DNA of 15,467 nt from DTU018 sp029550685 (GTDB lineage Bacteria; Bacillota; Syntrophomonadia; Syntrophomonadales; Syntrophomonadaceae): contig DAONVO010000052.1 in the NCBI GenBank assembly GCA_035412805.1, forward strand, positions 1 through 15,467, in the 5' to 3' direction. Below are positions 7,442 through 14,269 of the stretch, piece after piece. The position numbers and the translations under genes were made by a program. The notes under the pieces are model-generated. The model was not told where the DNA came from. It saw only the letters and a program-made list of their open reading frames with translations, and did no database searches. Every line of letters starts with the position of its first letter. Position 1 is the stretch's first letter.

Positions 7442-7510
7442 TCATATCTCATGACCCAGGTTGGCGTCCATCTCGGCTTCCAGCATTTCTTGCATGGTTT
7501 CAGCAATTAG
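7442..7510 (-). pseudogene. Remnant of an IS256-family transposase (N-terminal fragment)
   Basis: Read leftward, 7510-7442 encodes LIAETMQEMLEAEMDANLGHEI and a stop. This matches the conserved N-terminal helix of IS256/Mutator transposases (L-I-x-E-T-(L/M)-Q-x-(L/M)-L-x-x-E-(L/M)-D-x-x-LG(Y/H)E). A different frame just upstream gives NPLNSLLK, consistent with a frameshift. Nothing of the DDE domain remains, and I found no terminal repeats. The fragment sits at the change from moderate-GC genes to the AT-rich gene that follows. Confidence 0.5.
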
Positions 7511-7637
7511 TCTTCAGAAGAGAGTTGAGGGGATTCCTTTAATAACTGATTTACTTTGTAAATTTTATTAAATTGTTCGGTAACATAGGTTAAATTAAGC
7601 GTCCCAAAAAGAAATACTCCTAATGTAAGGCATTATC

Positions 7638-7665
7638 TTGTAATTGCACATTATTCATATATAAT
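7638..7665 (+). promoter_or_regulatory. SigmaA promoter of the exported CuAO-N protein gene
   Basis: TTGTAA (7638-7643), a 16-base spacer and a perfect TATAAT (7660-7665). Predicted start is near 7672, giving a leader of about 26 bases that contains AAAGGAG. Confidence 0.6.
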
Positions 7666-7697
7666 GGTTATATCTAACAATAGAAAGGAGTAACAAA

Positions 7698-8345
7698 TTG
7701 GGGAAATTTACTAAAGGGTTACTTTTTGGTCTATGTATTGGATTAATTATTTCTTTTTCTGCGATGGCCTTTGCCTCTCAACCAATTAAATTGATCATAA
7801 ATGGTCAGGAAATAAAATGTGATGTTCCTCCACAAAACATCGGTGGTAGAGTTTTGGTGCCTGCCAGATATGTGGCTGAACCACTTGGAGCAACAGTTGA
7901 GTGGGATGGAGTTAAACAAGAAGTAAGAATTAGTAGTCAAAAAAATGAAAATACCCTTGATACCCAATTACCAAAAACGGAAACAAAACAGGATTCAGAT
8001 AAGATAACTTCTGAACAATATCAATCTTTTAAAAATATGTTTTCTGTTGGCCAAAAAATATTTCATCAAAGTGGTGGTGATTTATCCTGTAAGGCTACAT
8101 ATAACGGTAACCTGAGCGAAAGTGACTTTTTTAAATATTGGAATAGTATGGATTTAAGTACCAAAGAAGCATTAGTAAAGAAGTTTGGTGCTGAAATTCA
8201 GGCAATTAATCCTAGTATTGATATCGCAATAGATCTTTGGTATAAAGATATGAAGCTTGGATATGTACTTGCTTATTCAAATAATACCCAAATTTGCAGT
8301 TTGGTCAAAAATCCGCAAATGAAACAAAGTGATATTAAGCAATAA
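7698..8345 (+). CDS. Exported protein with copper amine oxidase N-terminal (stalk) domain
   Basis: 215 aa. The TTG start has AAAGGAG (7684-7690) seven bases upstream. Residues 1-27 are a signal peptide ending AMAFA|SQ. Residues about 28-80 (IKLIINGQEIKC ... RVLVPARYVAEPLGATVEWD) are the copper amine oxidase N1 domain, a small beta module common on clostridial secreted proteins; the name does not imply oxidase activity and no catalytic domain follows. A polar linker (about 81-105) leads to a roughly 100-residue C-terminal region I do not recognise. The gene is AT-rich with A-rich codons, unlike the genes on either side, and follows a transposase remnant, so it may be acquired. Probably cell-wall or extracellular. 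Confidence 0.75.
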   Translation: MGKFTKGLLFGLCIGLIISFSAMAFASQPIKLIINGQEIKCDVPPQNIGGRVLVPARYVAEPLGATVEWDGVKQEVRISSQKNENTLDTQLPKTETKQDSDKITSEQYQSFKNMFSVGQKIFHQSGGDLSCKATYNGNLSESDFFKYWNSMDLSTKEALVKKFGAEIQAINPSIDIAIDLWYKDMKLGYVLAYSNNTQICSLVKNPQMKQSDIKQ

Positions 8346-8464
8346 GTTTAAATGTAGAATTAACGGTTTTTTCCCGTGTACTTCCGAATACTGCCAGATT
8401 GAGCGGTCGACTCACGCATTAAAAAGTTGCTAAAACGGTCCAAAACCTACCTGACCAGAGCCAA

Positions 8465-8488
8465 AAGCCCAGCAATAGTGCTGGGCTT
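8465..8488 (-). terminator. Terminator of tRNA-Pro
   Basis: Stem of 9 bp, AAGCCCAGC (8465-8473) / GCTGGGCTT (8480-8488), loop of 6. On the minus strand the stem ends in TTTT just downstream of the tRNA. Confidence 0.75.
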
Positions 8489-8516
8489 AAAACGTGCCTA
8501 AAATTGAGTATAAAAA

Positions 8517-8594
8517 TGGTCGGAGTGACTGGATTTGAACCAGCGGCCTCTACGTCCCCAACGTAGCGCTCATACCAAACTGAGCTACACCCCG
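8517..8594 (-). tRNA. tRNA-Pro (anticodon GGG)
   Basis: Full cloverleaf on the minus strand. The acceptor stem pairs CGGGGTG with CACTCCG (one G-U pair). The D arm is GCTC/GAGC and the anticodon stem is CTACG/CGTAG. The loop TTGGGGA gives anticodon GGG, which reads CCC and CCU. The T arm has TTCAAAT. C1-G72 and A73 are the usual tRNA-Pro identity elements, and CCA is encoded (8519-8517). Confidence 0.96.
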
Positions 8595-8605
8595 ACGCAA
8601 AGATT

Positions 8606-8634
8606 ATTTTATATCGAAACACTGGTTTCGTCAA
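8606..8634 (-). promoter_or_regulatory. SigmaA promoter of tRNA-Pro
   Basis: TTGACG (8634-8629), a 17-base spacer and TAAAAT (8611-8606) on the minus strand, each 5 of 6 to consensus. Predicted start is a few bases before the tRNA 5' end at 8594. CGAAAC/GTTTCG (8615-8630) forms an inverted repeat overlapping the -35 and spacer. Confidence 0.65.
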
Positions 8635-8675
8635 GCCTTGGCTTGTGCCAGCCAGGCTTTTCCACGTTTCCGTGG
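8635..8675 (-). terminator. Hairpin cluster between the VOC gene and tRNA-Pro
   Basis: On the minus strand, downstream of the VOC stop, CCACG-GAAA-CGTGG (8675-8662) is a GNRA-capped stem. It is followed by GCCTGGCT paired with AGCCAAGGC across one bulge (about 8658-8636). The T tail on this strand is short. On the plus strand the second hairpin ends in TTTT, but no rightward gene precedes it. Probable 3' end of the VOC transcript. Confidence 0.4.
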
Positions 8676-8704
8676 GCCCAGCAAAGTACGAATTCTTCTG
8701 CCTA

Positions 8705-9151
8705 CTACCGGTCCCAGTGCATAATCTCAATAATATTTCCTTCTGGATCCCGGGTGTATATAGCGGTAAGCGTGCCTACTCCCGGCACCTGGTTATTAAT
8801 CAATTCTCCTACCTTCTGGCCTCCATGCTGCAGCAGCTTTTCTAACACCGCCTCCACCGAATCCACTTCAAACGCCAGGTGCGAGTAGCCAGGTCGGTTT
8901 ACCGCAGGTTCATGTTCACCTTCCGCCTTGGGTTCATATTGGAATATTTCCAGGGTAGGGCCATCGGTATAACCGGGCAGTCGTAAGTGGGCTCCGCGGA
9001 TGCGAACATTGTTTATCCCGGTTAACTGGTCAGCCCAGGAGCCATGCAGATCCCTTTCTGGAGGTGCTACCTGGCAGTCAAAAACATCGATATAGAACTG
9101 GGCTAAGCTTCTCCAATCGCGGGCAATAATGTTAGTGTGAACATACTTCAA
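8705..9151 (-). CDS. VOC-family protein (glyoxalase/dioxygenase superfamily)
   Basis: 148 aa, one vicinal-oxygen-chelate module built of two beta-alpha-beta-beta-beta repeats. The four metal ligands are at the expected places: H5 (MKYVHTNI), E68 (PTLEIFQYEP), H91 (GYSHLAFEV) and E142 (GNIIEIMHW). This H/E/H/E set suits glyoxalase I, methylmalonyl-CoA epimerase or a related lyase, but the specific block patterns of those enzymes are not clear and the substrate is unknown. The TTG start is preceded by GAGAGGTGAC at workable spacing. A perfect 15-bp palindrome about 70 bases upstream suggests control by a dimeric repressor. It is a single-gene unit. Confidence 0.8.
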   Translation of the reverse strand: MKYVHTNIIARDWRSLAQFYIDVFDCQVAPPERDLHGSWADQLTGINNVRIRGAHLRLPGYTDGPTLEIFQYEPKAEGEHEPAVNRPGYSHLAFEVDSVEAVLEKLLQHGGQKVGELINNQVPGVGTLTAIYTRDPEGNIIEIMHWDR

Positions 9152-9220
9152 TTCCTGTCACCTCTCAAATATATTTTGTTCAATTCTTTACCTGCCCTAT
9201 GCTGCCTTACTGCAATTATC

Positions 9221-9235
9221 ACCTGTTGAACAGGT
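9221..9235. promoter_or_regulatory. 15-bp palindrome, candidate operator of the VOC gene
   Basis: ACCTGTT, a central G, then AACAGGT: a perfect 7-bp inverted repeat. On the minus strand GATAAT lies directly after it and TTCATC 18 bases before GATAAT, so the palindrome fills the spacer of a weak promoter for the VOC gene. The regulator family is unknown. Confidence 0.4.
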
Positions 9236-9263
9236 CATGATGAATTAAAACACCCTCTTAGAT

Positions 9264-9329
9264 GTAGGGGAGGCTTTAGCCTCCCATCGGAAGGCTGCTC
9301 ACATATACGAAAGCTAAAGCTTCCGCTAC
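9264..9329. repeat. REP / inverted-REP-like hairpin pair (66 bp)
   Basis: The left unit (9264-9285) starts with GTAG and contains GGGAGGC-TTTA-GCCTCCC, a 7-bp hairpin. The right unit (9308-9329) is an imperfect inverted copy ending in CTAC; read on the minus strand it also starts GTAG and shares GCTTTAGC. GTAG next to a hairpin, in two opposed copies, is the layout of REP/BIME elements moved by RAYT transposases. It lies between lysC and the VOC gene. No second copy is seen in the window. Confidence 0.5.
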
Positions 9330-9345
9330 CGTTTAGGTGAACAGT

Positions 9346-9387
9346 GTTGTTACAGAATGGCCGTCAACCCTGCCATTCTGCAATAAC
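9346..9387 (-). terminator. Hairpin closing the ACT-hom-thrB-lysC operon
   Basis: The 15-base arms 9346-9360 and 9373-9387 pair with two mismatches (core CAGAATGG/CCATTCTG), around a 12-base loop. It begins 10 bases after the lysC stop. There is no T tract on the minus strand, so it may be a processing or stabilising end rather than a classic terminator. Confidence 0.5.
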
Positions 9388-9397
9388 CAGCAGGTTA

Positions 9398-9883
9398 TTA
9401 TTCAATATGGTCTAAAGCGAATTTCTTATGCAGGGCTTGAACGGCTTCCTGGATCCGGTCTTCATCGATCACACAGGATATTTTGATTTCTGAAGTGCTA
9501 ATCATATGAATATTGATATTGGCATCAGCTAGGGCTTCAAACATATCGGCTGCAACACCGGGATTGCTCTGCATGCCGGCACCTACTATGGACACTTTGC
9601 CTACATTATTCCCGTAAAACATGCCGGAAGCTCCGATATCTTTCACCAACTTCTCTACTACTGGAACTGCCTTATGTAGGTCATTTTCCTCGATGGTAAA
9701 AGCAATATCGTTGCGGTTGTCCCGCATGGCACTTTGAATAACCATGTCAACATTTATCCCGGCGTCGGCCAGACCTCTAAACAGGGTTTTAGCAATACCG
9801 GGCTTGTCAGGTACGTCAAAAATAGCAAAACGGGTACAGTTTAAATCATGGGCAACTCCAGTAACAATTCTCTGTCTCTCCAT
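9398..9883 (-). CDS. lysC: Aspartate kinase beta subunit, internal in-frame start
   Basis: Codon 246 of the kinase is ATG (9883-9881) and is preceded by GGAGGT (9896-9891) with 7 bases between, an ideal ribosome site inside a coding region. Translation from here gives 161 aa holding both ACT domains and no kinase domain. B. subtilis lysC makes a beta subunit (about 163 aa) in just this way, and the alpha2beta2 enzyme uses it for inhibitor binding. The start site is seen; the product is inferred by homology. Confidence 0.65.
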   Translation of the reverse strand: MERQRIVTGVAHDLNCTRFAIFDVPDKPGIAKTLFRGLADAGINVDMVIQSAMRDNRNDIAFTIEENDLHKAVPVVEKLVKDIGASGMFYGNNVGKVSIVGAGMQSNPGVAADMFEALADANINIHMISTSEIKISCVIDEDRIQEAVQALHKKFALDHIE

Positions 9884-10618
9884 ATTTCCAACCTCCGTAA
9901 TAATGGTCCCGGGGTGATCGTCAAAACTACTTAATACTTCCACATCCACTCCATAGAGCATAGCATACTCAACGGCCCGCGGCTGCATAACCACTGCTCC
10001 CAAACTTGCCAGTTCTAGCATCTCGTCGTAAGAAATAAATGGCAGCTGGCTAGCTTCTGGTACAATGCGGGGGTCGGCAGTAAAAACACCCTTTACATCG
10101 GTGAAAATCATACAGCGTTCTGCCTCTAAAGCCGCTGCCAATGCTACGGCACTGGTATCAGAGCCGCCCCGGCCCAGAGTGGTGATATCGCCTTCCGGGG
10201 ATATACCCTGGAACCCTGCTACTACTACTACATTGCCCTGCTCCAATTCCTGGCGAATGCGCTGGGGCTCTATATTGGTAATGCGAGACTTGCTGTAGTT
10301 GGCATCGCTTCGCACCCCTGCCTGCCAACCAGTCAATGACACCGCCTTGCAATTCATATTGTTTAAGGTTAAAGCCAGTAGTGCTGCTGATTGCTGTTCA
10401 CCAGTAGCCAGAAGCATATCCATTTCCCGGCAGCTAAGCTCAGGCCCTGTTTGTTTGGCCAGTTCTATAAGGTCATCGGTAGTGTCTCCCATGGCGGAAA
10501 CAACCACGACGATGTCTTTACCGTTGTCTTTCATACGTTTGACCCGTTCTGCCACATTCCTGATGCGCTCCATCGACGCAACCGAACTTCCTCCGAACTT
10601 TGCCACTATTAACCCCAA
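9398..10618 (-). CDS. lysC: Aspartate kinase (alpha subunit)
   Basis: 406 aa. It phosphorylates aspartate to aspartyl-4-phosphate, the entry to lysine, threonine and methionine. K7 in AKFGGSS and GRGGSDTSA (149-157) are the kinase motifs. Two ACT domains, about 265-335 and 341-406, give the allosteric site. I place the start at TTG 10618 (MGLIVAKFGG, like B. subtilis LysC), 8 bases after AGGGAG (10632-10627); the GTG at 10627 would overlap that ribosome site. The length matches the 408-aa B. subtilis alpha subunit. It is last in the operon, 28 bases after thrB, and contains an internal start for a beta subunit at 9883. Confidence 0.95.
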   Translation of the reverse strand: MGLIVAKFGGSSVASMERIRNVAERVKRMKDNGKDIVVVVSAMGDTTDDLIELAKQTGPELSCREMDMLLATGEQQSAALLALTLNNMNCKAVSLTGWQAGVRSDANYSKSRITNIEPQRIRQELEQGNVVVVAGFQGISPEGDITTLGRGGSDTSAVALAAALEAERCMIFTDVKGVFTADPRIVPEASQLPFISYDEMLELASLGAVVMQPRAVEYAMLYGVDVEVLSSFDDHPGTIITEVGNMERQRIVTGVAHDLNCTRFAIFDVPDKPGIAKTLFRGLADAGINVDMVIQSAMRDNRNDIAFTIEENDLHKAVPVVEKLVKDIGASGMFYGNNVGKVSIVGAGMQSNPGVAADMFEALADANINIHMISTSEIKISCVIDEDRIQEAVQALHKKFALDHIE

Positions 10619-10646
10619 AATTCTCACTCCCTAGTTAATTTACACT

Positions 10647-11546
10647 TTATATTGTTAGGATCTCGGCTCCCTTATTATCTACCTGTAGATTATATGCCCG
10701 GCTGTTTACTTCCGCATGGCGGAAGGCTTCCTGCATGGCTTGAGCTACTCGCTCCTGCTCACTGGCTGGACAAAAAGCTAAGATTGAAGGTCCGGCTCCA
10801 CTCAGAGCAGTTCCCACAGCTCCATGACTTTTGGCAGCATTCATTACCTGATCAAATCCAGGTATAAACTGCTTGCGCAGGGGCTGGTAGATCTGATCAT
10901 CCATAGCTTTATCCAGGTTACTGAAATCTCCATTGTGAAGACTGGCCAGCAGGAAACAAGCTCTCTGCAGATTGCTGACGGTAGCCTTCTGATCAATTTG
11001 CTGAGGAAGTACCGAGCGAGATATCTCAGTTGGCAACTCGAATTCCGGCACTACTATTACAACACCAATTTCATCTGGGAAGGGAACCTTCTGGCAGTAG
11101 ACCTGCTTATTGTCCACCATGGCTACCGTCAATCCACCCATATAAGCGGGAACTACGTTATCAGGATGGCCTTCCATTTCAACGGCTAAGGCCAGGACTT
11201 GCTCTTGGTTCAAAGGTTTTCCCAATAATTCATTGGCTGCAGTCAAACCAGCAACAATAGCAGCAGCACTGCTTCCCACTCCTCTGCCTATGGGTATTTC
11301 ATTGTGAATGCTCAGTTTCACTGCCGACCGGTGACCGGTAGCTTGAAATACCCGGCTGGCTGCTTGCCACACCAAGTTATTCTCAGGAAGGCTTTTTATG
11401 CCTTGAGCTCCTTCACCGGTAAACTCAATAATATTCTGGTCTGACCATTCCAAATCAACCTGCAGGTAAAGTGACAATGCTAAACCCAAGGCATCAAAAC
11501 CCGGGCCTAGATTAGCACTGGTAGCGGGAACTCTCACCCTTATCAT
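10647..11546 (-). CDS. thrB: Homoserine kinase, GHMP family
   Basis: 299 aa, cytoplasmic. It converts homoserine plus ATP to O-phosphohomoserine, the substrate of threonine synthase. N-terminal RVRVPATSANLGPGFDALG and the ATP-binding PIGRGVGSSAAA (about 85-96) are diagnostic, and the C-terminal GTALSGAGPSILAF is the third GHMP motif. I start it at ATG 11546, preceded by GGGAGGT five or six bases upstream, rather than the TTG at 11564 that overlaps the hom stop. This leaves a 14-base gap to hom, so the two are likely coupled. It makes the homoserine kinase role proposed for the apgM family unnecessary here. Confidence 0.95.
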   Translation of the reverse strand: MIRVRVPATSANLGPGFDALGLALSLYLQVDLEWSDQNIIEFTGEGAQGIKSLPENNLVWQAASRVFQATGHRSAVKLSIHNEIPIGRGVGSSAAAIVAGLTAANELLGKPLNQEQVLALAVEMEGHPDNVVPAYMGGLTVAMVDNKQVYCQKVPFPDEIGVVIVVPEFELPTEISRSVLPQQIDQKATVSNLQRACFLLASLHNGDFSNLDKAMDDQIYQPLRKQFIPGFDQVMNAAKSHGAVGTALSGAGPSILAFCPASEQERVAQAMQEAFRHAEVNSRAYNLQVDNKGAEILTI

Positions 11547-11560
11547 TGCCGACCTCCCGG

Positions 11561-12859
11561 TCAAACGGCTTCCCTCTGGGTGCCTTCCAAACGGATAACG
11601 CTGTTTATCTCACTAACGATACTCATTCCGCGGAGAACCGTCAAGGAATCGCGTAACCATTGTTCCCGCACCCGGTGGGTTATCATAATCAGTTCCGCTG
11701 TGTCACTATCACTGGATTTCTGCAGAACAGTAGCAATACTCACATTATTATTACCGAATACTCCGGCAATACCAGCCAGTACTCCAGGACGGTCGGTGAC
11801 TCTCATACGAATATAGTATTCTGCTTCCAGTTCGTTGATGCTCACTACAGGTTTTTGTTCATAACAGGTACAGCCAATGCGTGCATTGGTATGATGTTTC
11901 AGGTTGCGGACAATCTCGATGATATCGCCAACCACGGCGCTGGCAGTTGGCATCTGCCCTGCTCCTCTTCCGAAATGCATTACTTCCCCCACCGCATCTC
12001 CCTGAACAAAAACCGCATTGAACACATCATTAACGGCTGCCAAAGGATGATTAGCCGGCAGAAATGCCGGGTGTACCCGCACTTGTATTTGTCCAGCTTG
12101 ATCTTCTTTGGCAATAGCCAGGAGTTTGATGACAAAACCCAGTTCATGGGCATATCGGATATCTTCAGGGGTAATATCAGTGATACCCTCCACATAGACG
12201 TCATCCAAGGTTACCCGGCTGTTAAAGGCTATGGAAGACAAAATGGCAATCTTACGGGCAGCATCCAGACCAGATACATCAGAAGTGGGGTCAGCTTCAG
12301 CATAGCCAAGGGCTTGTGCCTCAGCCAGCACCTCATGGTAATCACGTCCCTTGCGGCTCATCTGGGTCAGTATGTAGTTGGTCGTACCGTTAAGGATGCC
12401 AATAACCTGCTGGATACGATTGCCGGCCAGAGACTGTTTGAGAGGATATACAATGGGGATTCCCCCGCCCACACTAGCCTCAAAATAAAAGTCCACCTGG
12501 TGTTCATCAGCAGTCTCAAACAGTTCCTTGCCATTAACGGCAATCAAATCCTTGTTAGCTGTAACCACATGCTTGCCCTGGCGCATAGCTTGCAGGATAA
12601 AACTGGATGCAGGTTCAATACCTCCGATTAATTCCACCACTATATCTATTTCCGGATCATTAACTATATCTTCAATGTCATTAGTAATGCGCTCAGGTGC
12701 GATACCCAAAGCCAAGCATTTATCCTTATCCCTTTCCAGAACGCGGCGGACAACTATCTGATCCCCGCTGCGCTGGGCAATGGCATCCGCATTCTTCTCC
12801 AACAGTTTTACTACTCCGGAACCTACCGTTCCACATCCCAACAAACCGATTTGTATCAT
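11561..12859 (-). CDS. hom: Homoserine dehydrogenase
   Basis: 432 aa, the usual monofunctional Gram-positive length with a C-terminal regulatory domain. It reduces aspartate semialdehyde to homoserine with NAD(P)H. The Rossmann motif is GLLGCGTVGSG (residues 5-15). TANKDLIA has K103, and the signature GYAEADPTSDVSGLDAARK ends at K203, with the acidic residues that bind the substrate. An ACT domain at about 348-425 (RVTDRPGVLAGIAGVFG) probably senses threonine. The ribosome site AGGAGGGG lies before ATG. It is second in the operon, 25 bases after the ACT protein gene. Confidence 0.96.
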   Translation of the reverse strand: MIQIGLLGCGTVGSGVVKLLEKNADAIAQRSGDQIVVRRVLERDKDKCLALGIAPERITNDIEDIVNDPEIDIVVELIGGIEPASSFILQAMRQGKHVVTANKDLIAVNGKELFETADEHQVDFYFEASVGGGIPIVYPLKQSLAGNRIQQVIGILNGTTNYILTQMSRKGRDYHEVLAEAQALGYAEADPTSDVSGLDAARKIAILSSIAFNSRVTLDDVYVEGITDITPEDIRYAHELGFVIKLLAIAKEDQAGQIQVRVHPAFLPANHPLAAVNDVFNAVFVQGDAVGEVMHFGRGAGQMPTASAVVGDIIEIVRNLKHHTNARIGCTCYEQKPVVSINELEAEYYIRMRVTDRPGVLAGIAGVFGNNNVSIATVLQKSSDSDTAELIMITHRVREQWLRDSLTVLRGMSIVSEINSVIRLEGTQREAV

Positions 12860-12884
12860 TTAACTGCCCCTCCTGCATTTGATT

Positions 12885-13331
12885 TCAGCTCTTGCCAACT
12901 ACTTCAACATTCAGTACTCCTTCCAGAGCCTGCAGTTGCTTAAGCATTTCTTCTACCGGCACCGTCATTTCATCAATATTTAGAGATAAGGTAACATAGG
13001 CTACCCCATGCAGAGGAAGATTCTGATTAATAGTCAATACGTTGGCCTGTAGTGATGCAATACAGTTGAGTACTCCCGATAGGATACCGGAAATGTGGCG
13101 AAGAAGCAAGGAAATGTTTATTATGCTCATATTTTCGGCATTGAAGAATGAATATACTCCATCCTTATACTTGTAAAAGGTGCTCCGGGCCATACCGAGG
13201 CGCTCCACCGCTTCAATAATGCCTGCAACTTCACCACTGGCCAGCATCTCCTTGGCCAAAGCGGTTTTCAATATTGATTCCGGGAGAATATCCTCCCGCA
13301 CCAGGTAAAACCTTTTCTCAGACTTAACCAT
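12885..13331 (-). CDS. ACT-domain protein, UPF0735/PheB-like, first gene of the threonine operon
   Basis: 148 aa. An N-terminal helix-turn-helix-like segment (residues about 34-60, GEVAGIIEAVERLGMARSTFYKYKDGV) is followed by an ACT domain (about 70-145). Proteins of this small Firmicute family often precede hom-thrB and have been annotated as pheB-like, but are not chorismate mutases; an amino-acid-sensing regulator of the operon is plausible but not shown. I start it at ATG 13331, preceded by GAGGGAG, instead of the GTG at 13370: the promoter at 13380-13408 puts the transcript start near 13373, leaving no ribosome site for that GTG. The revised length fits the family. Confidence 0.82.
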   Translation of the reverse strand: MVKSEKRFYLVREDILPESILKTALAKEMLASGEVAGIIEAVERLGMARSTFYKYKDGVYSFFNAENMSIINISLLLRHISGILSGVLNCIASLQANVLTINQNLPLHGVAYVTLSLNIDEMTVPVEEMLKQLQALEGVLNVEVVGKS

Positions 13332-13379
13332 AACTCCCTCTGTCTGCCATAGGCGGAATTTTTTCTTCACAATACGGAC

Positions 13380-13408
13380 ATTATAGCACGTGGCATAAAG
13401 GCTGGCAA
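13380..13408 (-). promoter_or_regulatory. SigmaA promoter of the ACT-hom-thrB-lysC operon
   Basis: TTGCCA (13408-13403, 5 of 6), a 17-base spacer and a perfect TATAAT (13385-13380) on the minus strand. Predicted start is near 13373, about 40 bases before ATG 13331, so there is no room for a riboswitch, T-box or attenuator. Control would have to act on initiation, translation or the enzymes. Confidence 0.75.
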
Positions 13409-13487
13409 TGAAAAAGTCGAAAATTTGGTTTTTACTGCTCCACCATCACCTCCCTTTTGCCGTCCTGGCTATTGCTATATATGATGA

Positions 13488-13516
13488 TTGCCGTTGAACA
13501 GTTCGAGCCTTATAAT
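13488..13516 (+). promoter_or_regulatory. SigmaA promoter of the rhodanese lipoprotein gene
   Basis: TTGCCG (13488-13493), a 17-base spacer and a perfect TATAAT (13511-13516). It is divergent from the threonine operon promoter about 80 bases away. Confidence 0.7.
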
Positions 13517-13571
13517 TTAGGAAAAACAGAGTACATCTGTTACGAACAGGAATTGCAAAGGAGATTTAGCA

Positions 13572-14186
13572 ATGAAGAAAGTTTTTTTAATTCTTTTCAT
13601 GGCACTTTTCTTAGTGTCTGGCTGCGGCAATAATGACATCGAAAACAATCTGATTTTCAATGCCACCGTGGAAAGTGTGCAGGATAACAGCATTTTAGTA
13701 ACAACCACTGAAGATGTGGGTTTTGATATAGCCAGTGTTGGTTTTGATGAAAATCTTGAAATCCCATTTGATCTGGCTGAAGGGCAAGTAATCGAAATCG
13801 AAGCTCTGCCTGAAATTCGGGAGAGCCATCCGGTGCAGATTACCGCAGTAAAGATAAGCTTATTAGAAGAACCTAAAAAAAATAACTACATCAAGATAAC
13901 CCCCCAGGAAGCGCAGGAAATGATGACCCGGGATGCAATCATCCTTGATGTACGCACACAAACCGAGTTTGATGAGGGTCATATCCCCAATGCCGTTTTG
14001 CTACCCGATACTGAGATAAAGCAGAGAGCGGAAGAAGTGCTGCCTGACAAGGAACAGACTATTCTCGTGTACTGCCGCAGTGGTCGCCGCAGTGCGCTGG
14101 CAGCGCAGGAATTAGCCGATATGGGCTACACCAACGTTTATGATTTCGGCGGCATTCTCGACTGGACCGGAGATGTGGTGAAATAA
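13572..14186 (+). CDS. Rhodanese-domain lipoprotein with N-terminal beta domain
   Basis: 204 aa. Residues 1-17 are a lipoprotein signal with lipobox LVSGC, so Cys18 should be lipidated and the protein held on the outer face of the membrane. Residues about 28-98 form a small beta-rich domain (ATVESVQDNSILVTTTED...) resembling DUF3221-type modules. Residues about 106-203 are a rhodanese domain: LDVRTQTEFDEGHIPNA and the active loop C168-R-S-G-R-R. The intact cysteine suggests sulfur or persulfide transfer outside the cytoplasm, as in other exported clostridial rhodaneses; substrate unknown. AAAGGAG (13556-13562) precedes ATG. A single gene with its own promoter and terminator. Confidence 0.88.
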   Translation: MKKVFLILFMALFLVSGCGNNDIENNLIFNATVESVQDNSILVTTTEDVGFDIASVGFDENLEIPFDLAEGQVIEIEALPEIRESHPVQITAVKISLLEEPKKNNYIKITPQEAQEMMTRDAIILDVRTQTEFDEGHIPNAVLLPDTEIKQRAEEVLPDKEQTILVYCRSGRRSALAAQELADMGYTNVYDFGGILDWTGDVVK

Positions 14187-14219
14187 GCGGAAAATAGTAT
14201 CATAAAGAGTTTATAGGAT

Positions 14220-14269
14220 AAACCTCCAAGTAGATGCAACTAAGAGCATCACATGGAGGTTTTATTTTT
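14220..14269 (+). terminator. Two-part terminator after the rhodanese gene
   Basis: Outer stem AAACCTCCA (14220-14228) / TGGAGGTTT (14254-14262), inner stem GATGC (14233-14237) / GCATC (14246-14250), loop AACTAAGA. The T-rich tail is TTTTATTTTT. Confidence 0.8.

Larger units (their letters stand above)
7395..7697. other. Intergenic stretch with transposase remnant and promoter
   Basis: 303 bases without an intact gene. It holds the transposase fragment (7442-7510), then AT-rich sequence with no ORF and the promoter at 7638-7665. No terminator with a T tract was seen after the toroid gene. Confidence 0.6.

Noticed and set aside
7440..7456. GGTCAT/ATGACC inverted repeat as a possible IS end
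   Set aside because: Only 6 bp, lies at the 3' side of the internal transposase fragment, and no matching partner was found.
8535..8888. Rightward ORF across tRNA-Pro and the VOC gene
   Set aside because: It overlaps a complete tRNA and is a shadow of the VOC frame.
11547..11564. thrB start at TTG 11564
   Set aside because: ATG 11546 has a GGGAGGT site and gives the typical MIRVRVPATSANLG N-terminus.
13332..13370. Longer ACT protein starting at GTG 13370
   Set aside because: The start lies within 3 bases of the predicted transcript start and has no ribosome site; ATG 13331 gives the family length.
13425..13470. Tiny leftward ORF MVEQ beside GGGAGGTG upstream of the threonine operon promoter
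   Set aside because: ATG abuts the ribosome site, the frame has four codons, and it lies upstream of the predicted transcript start.
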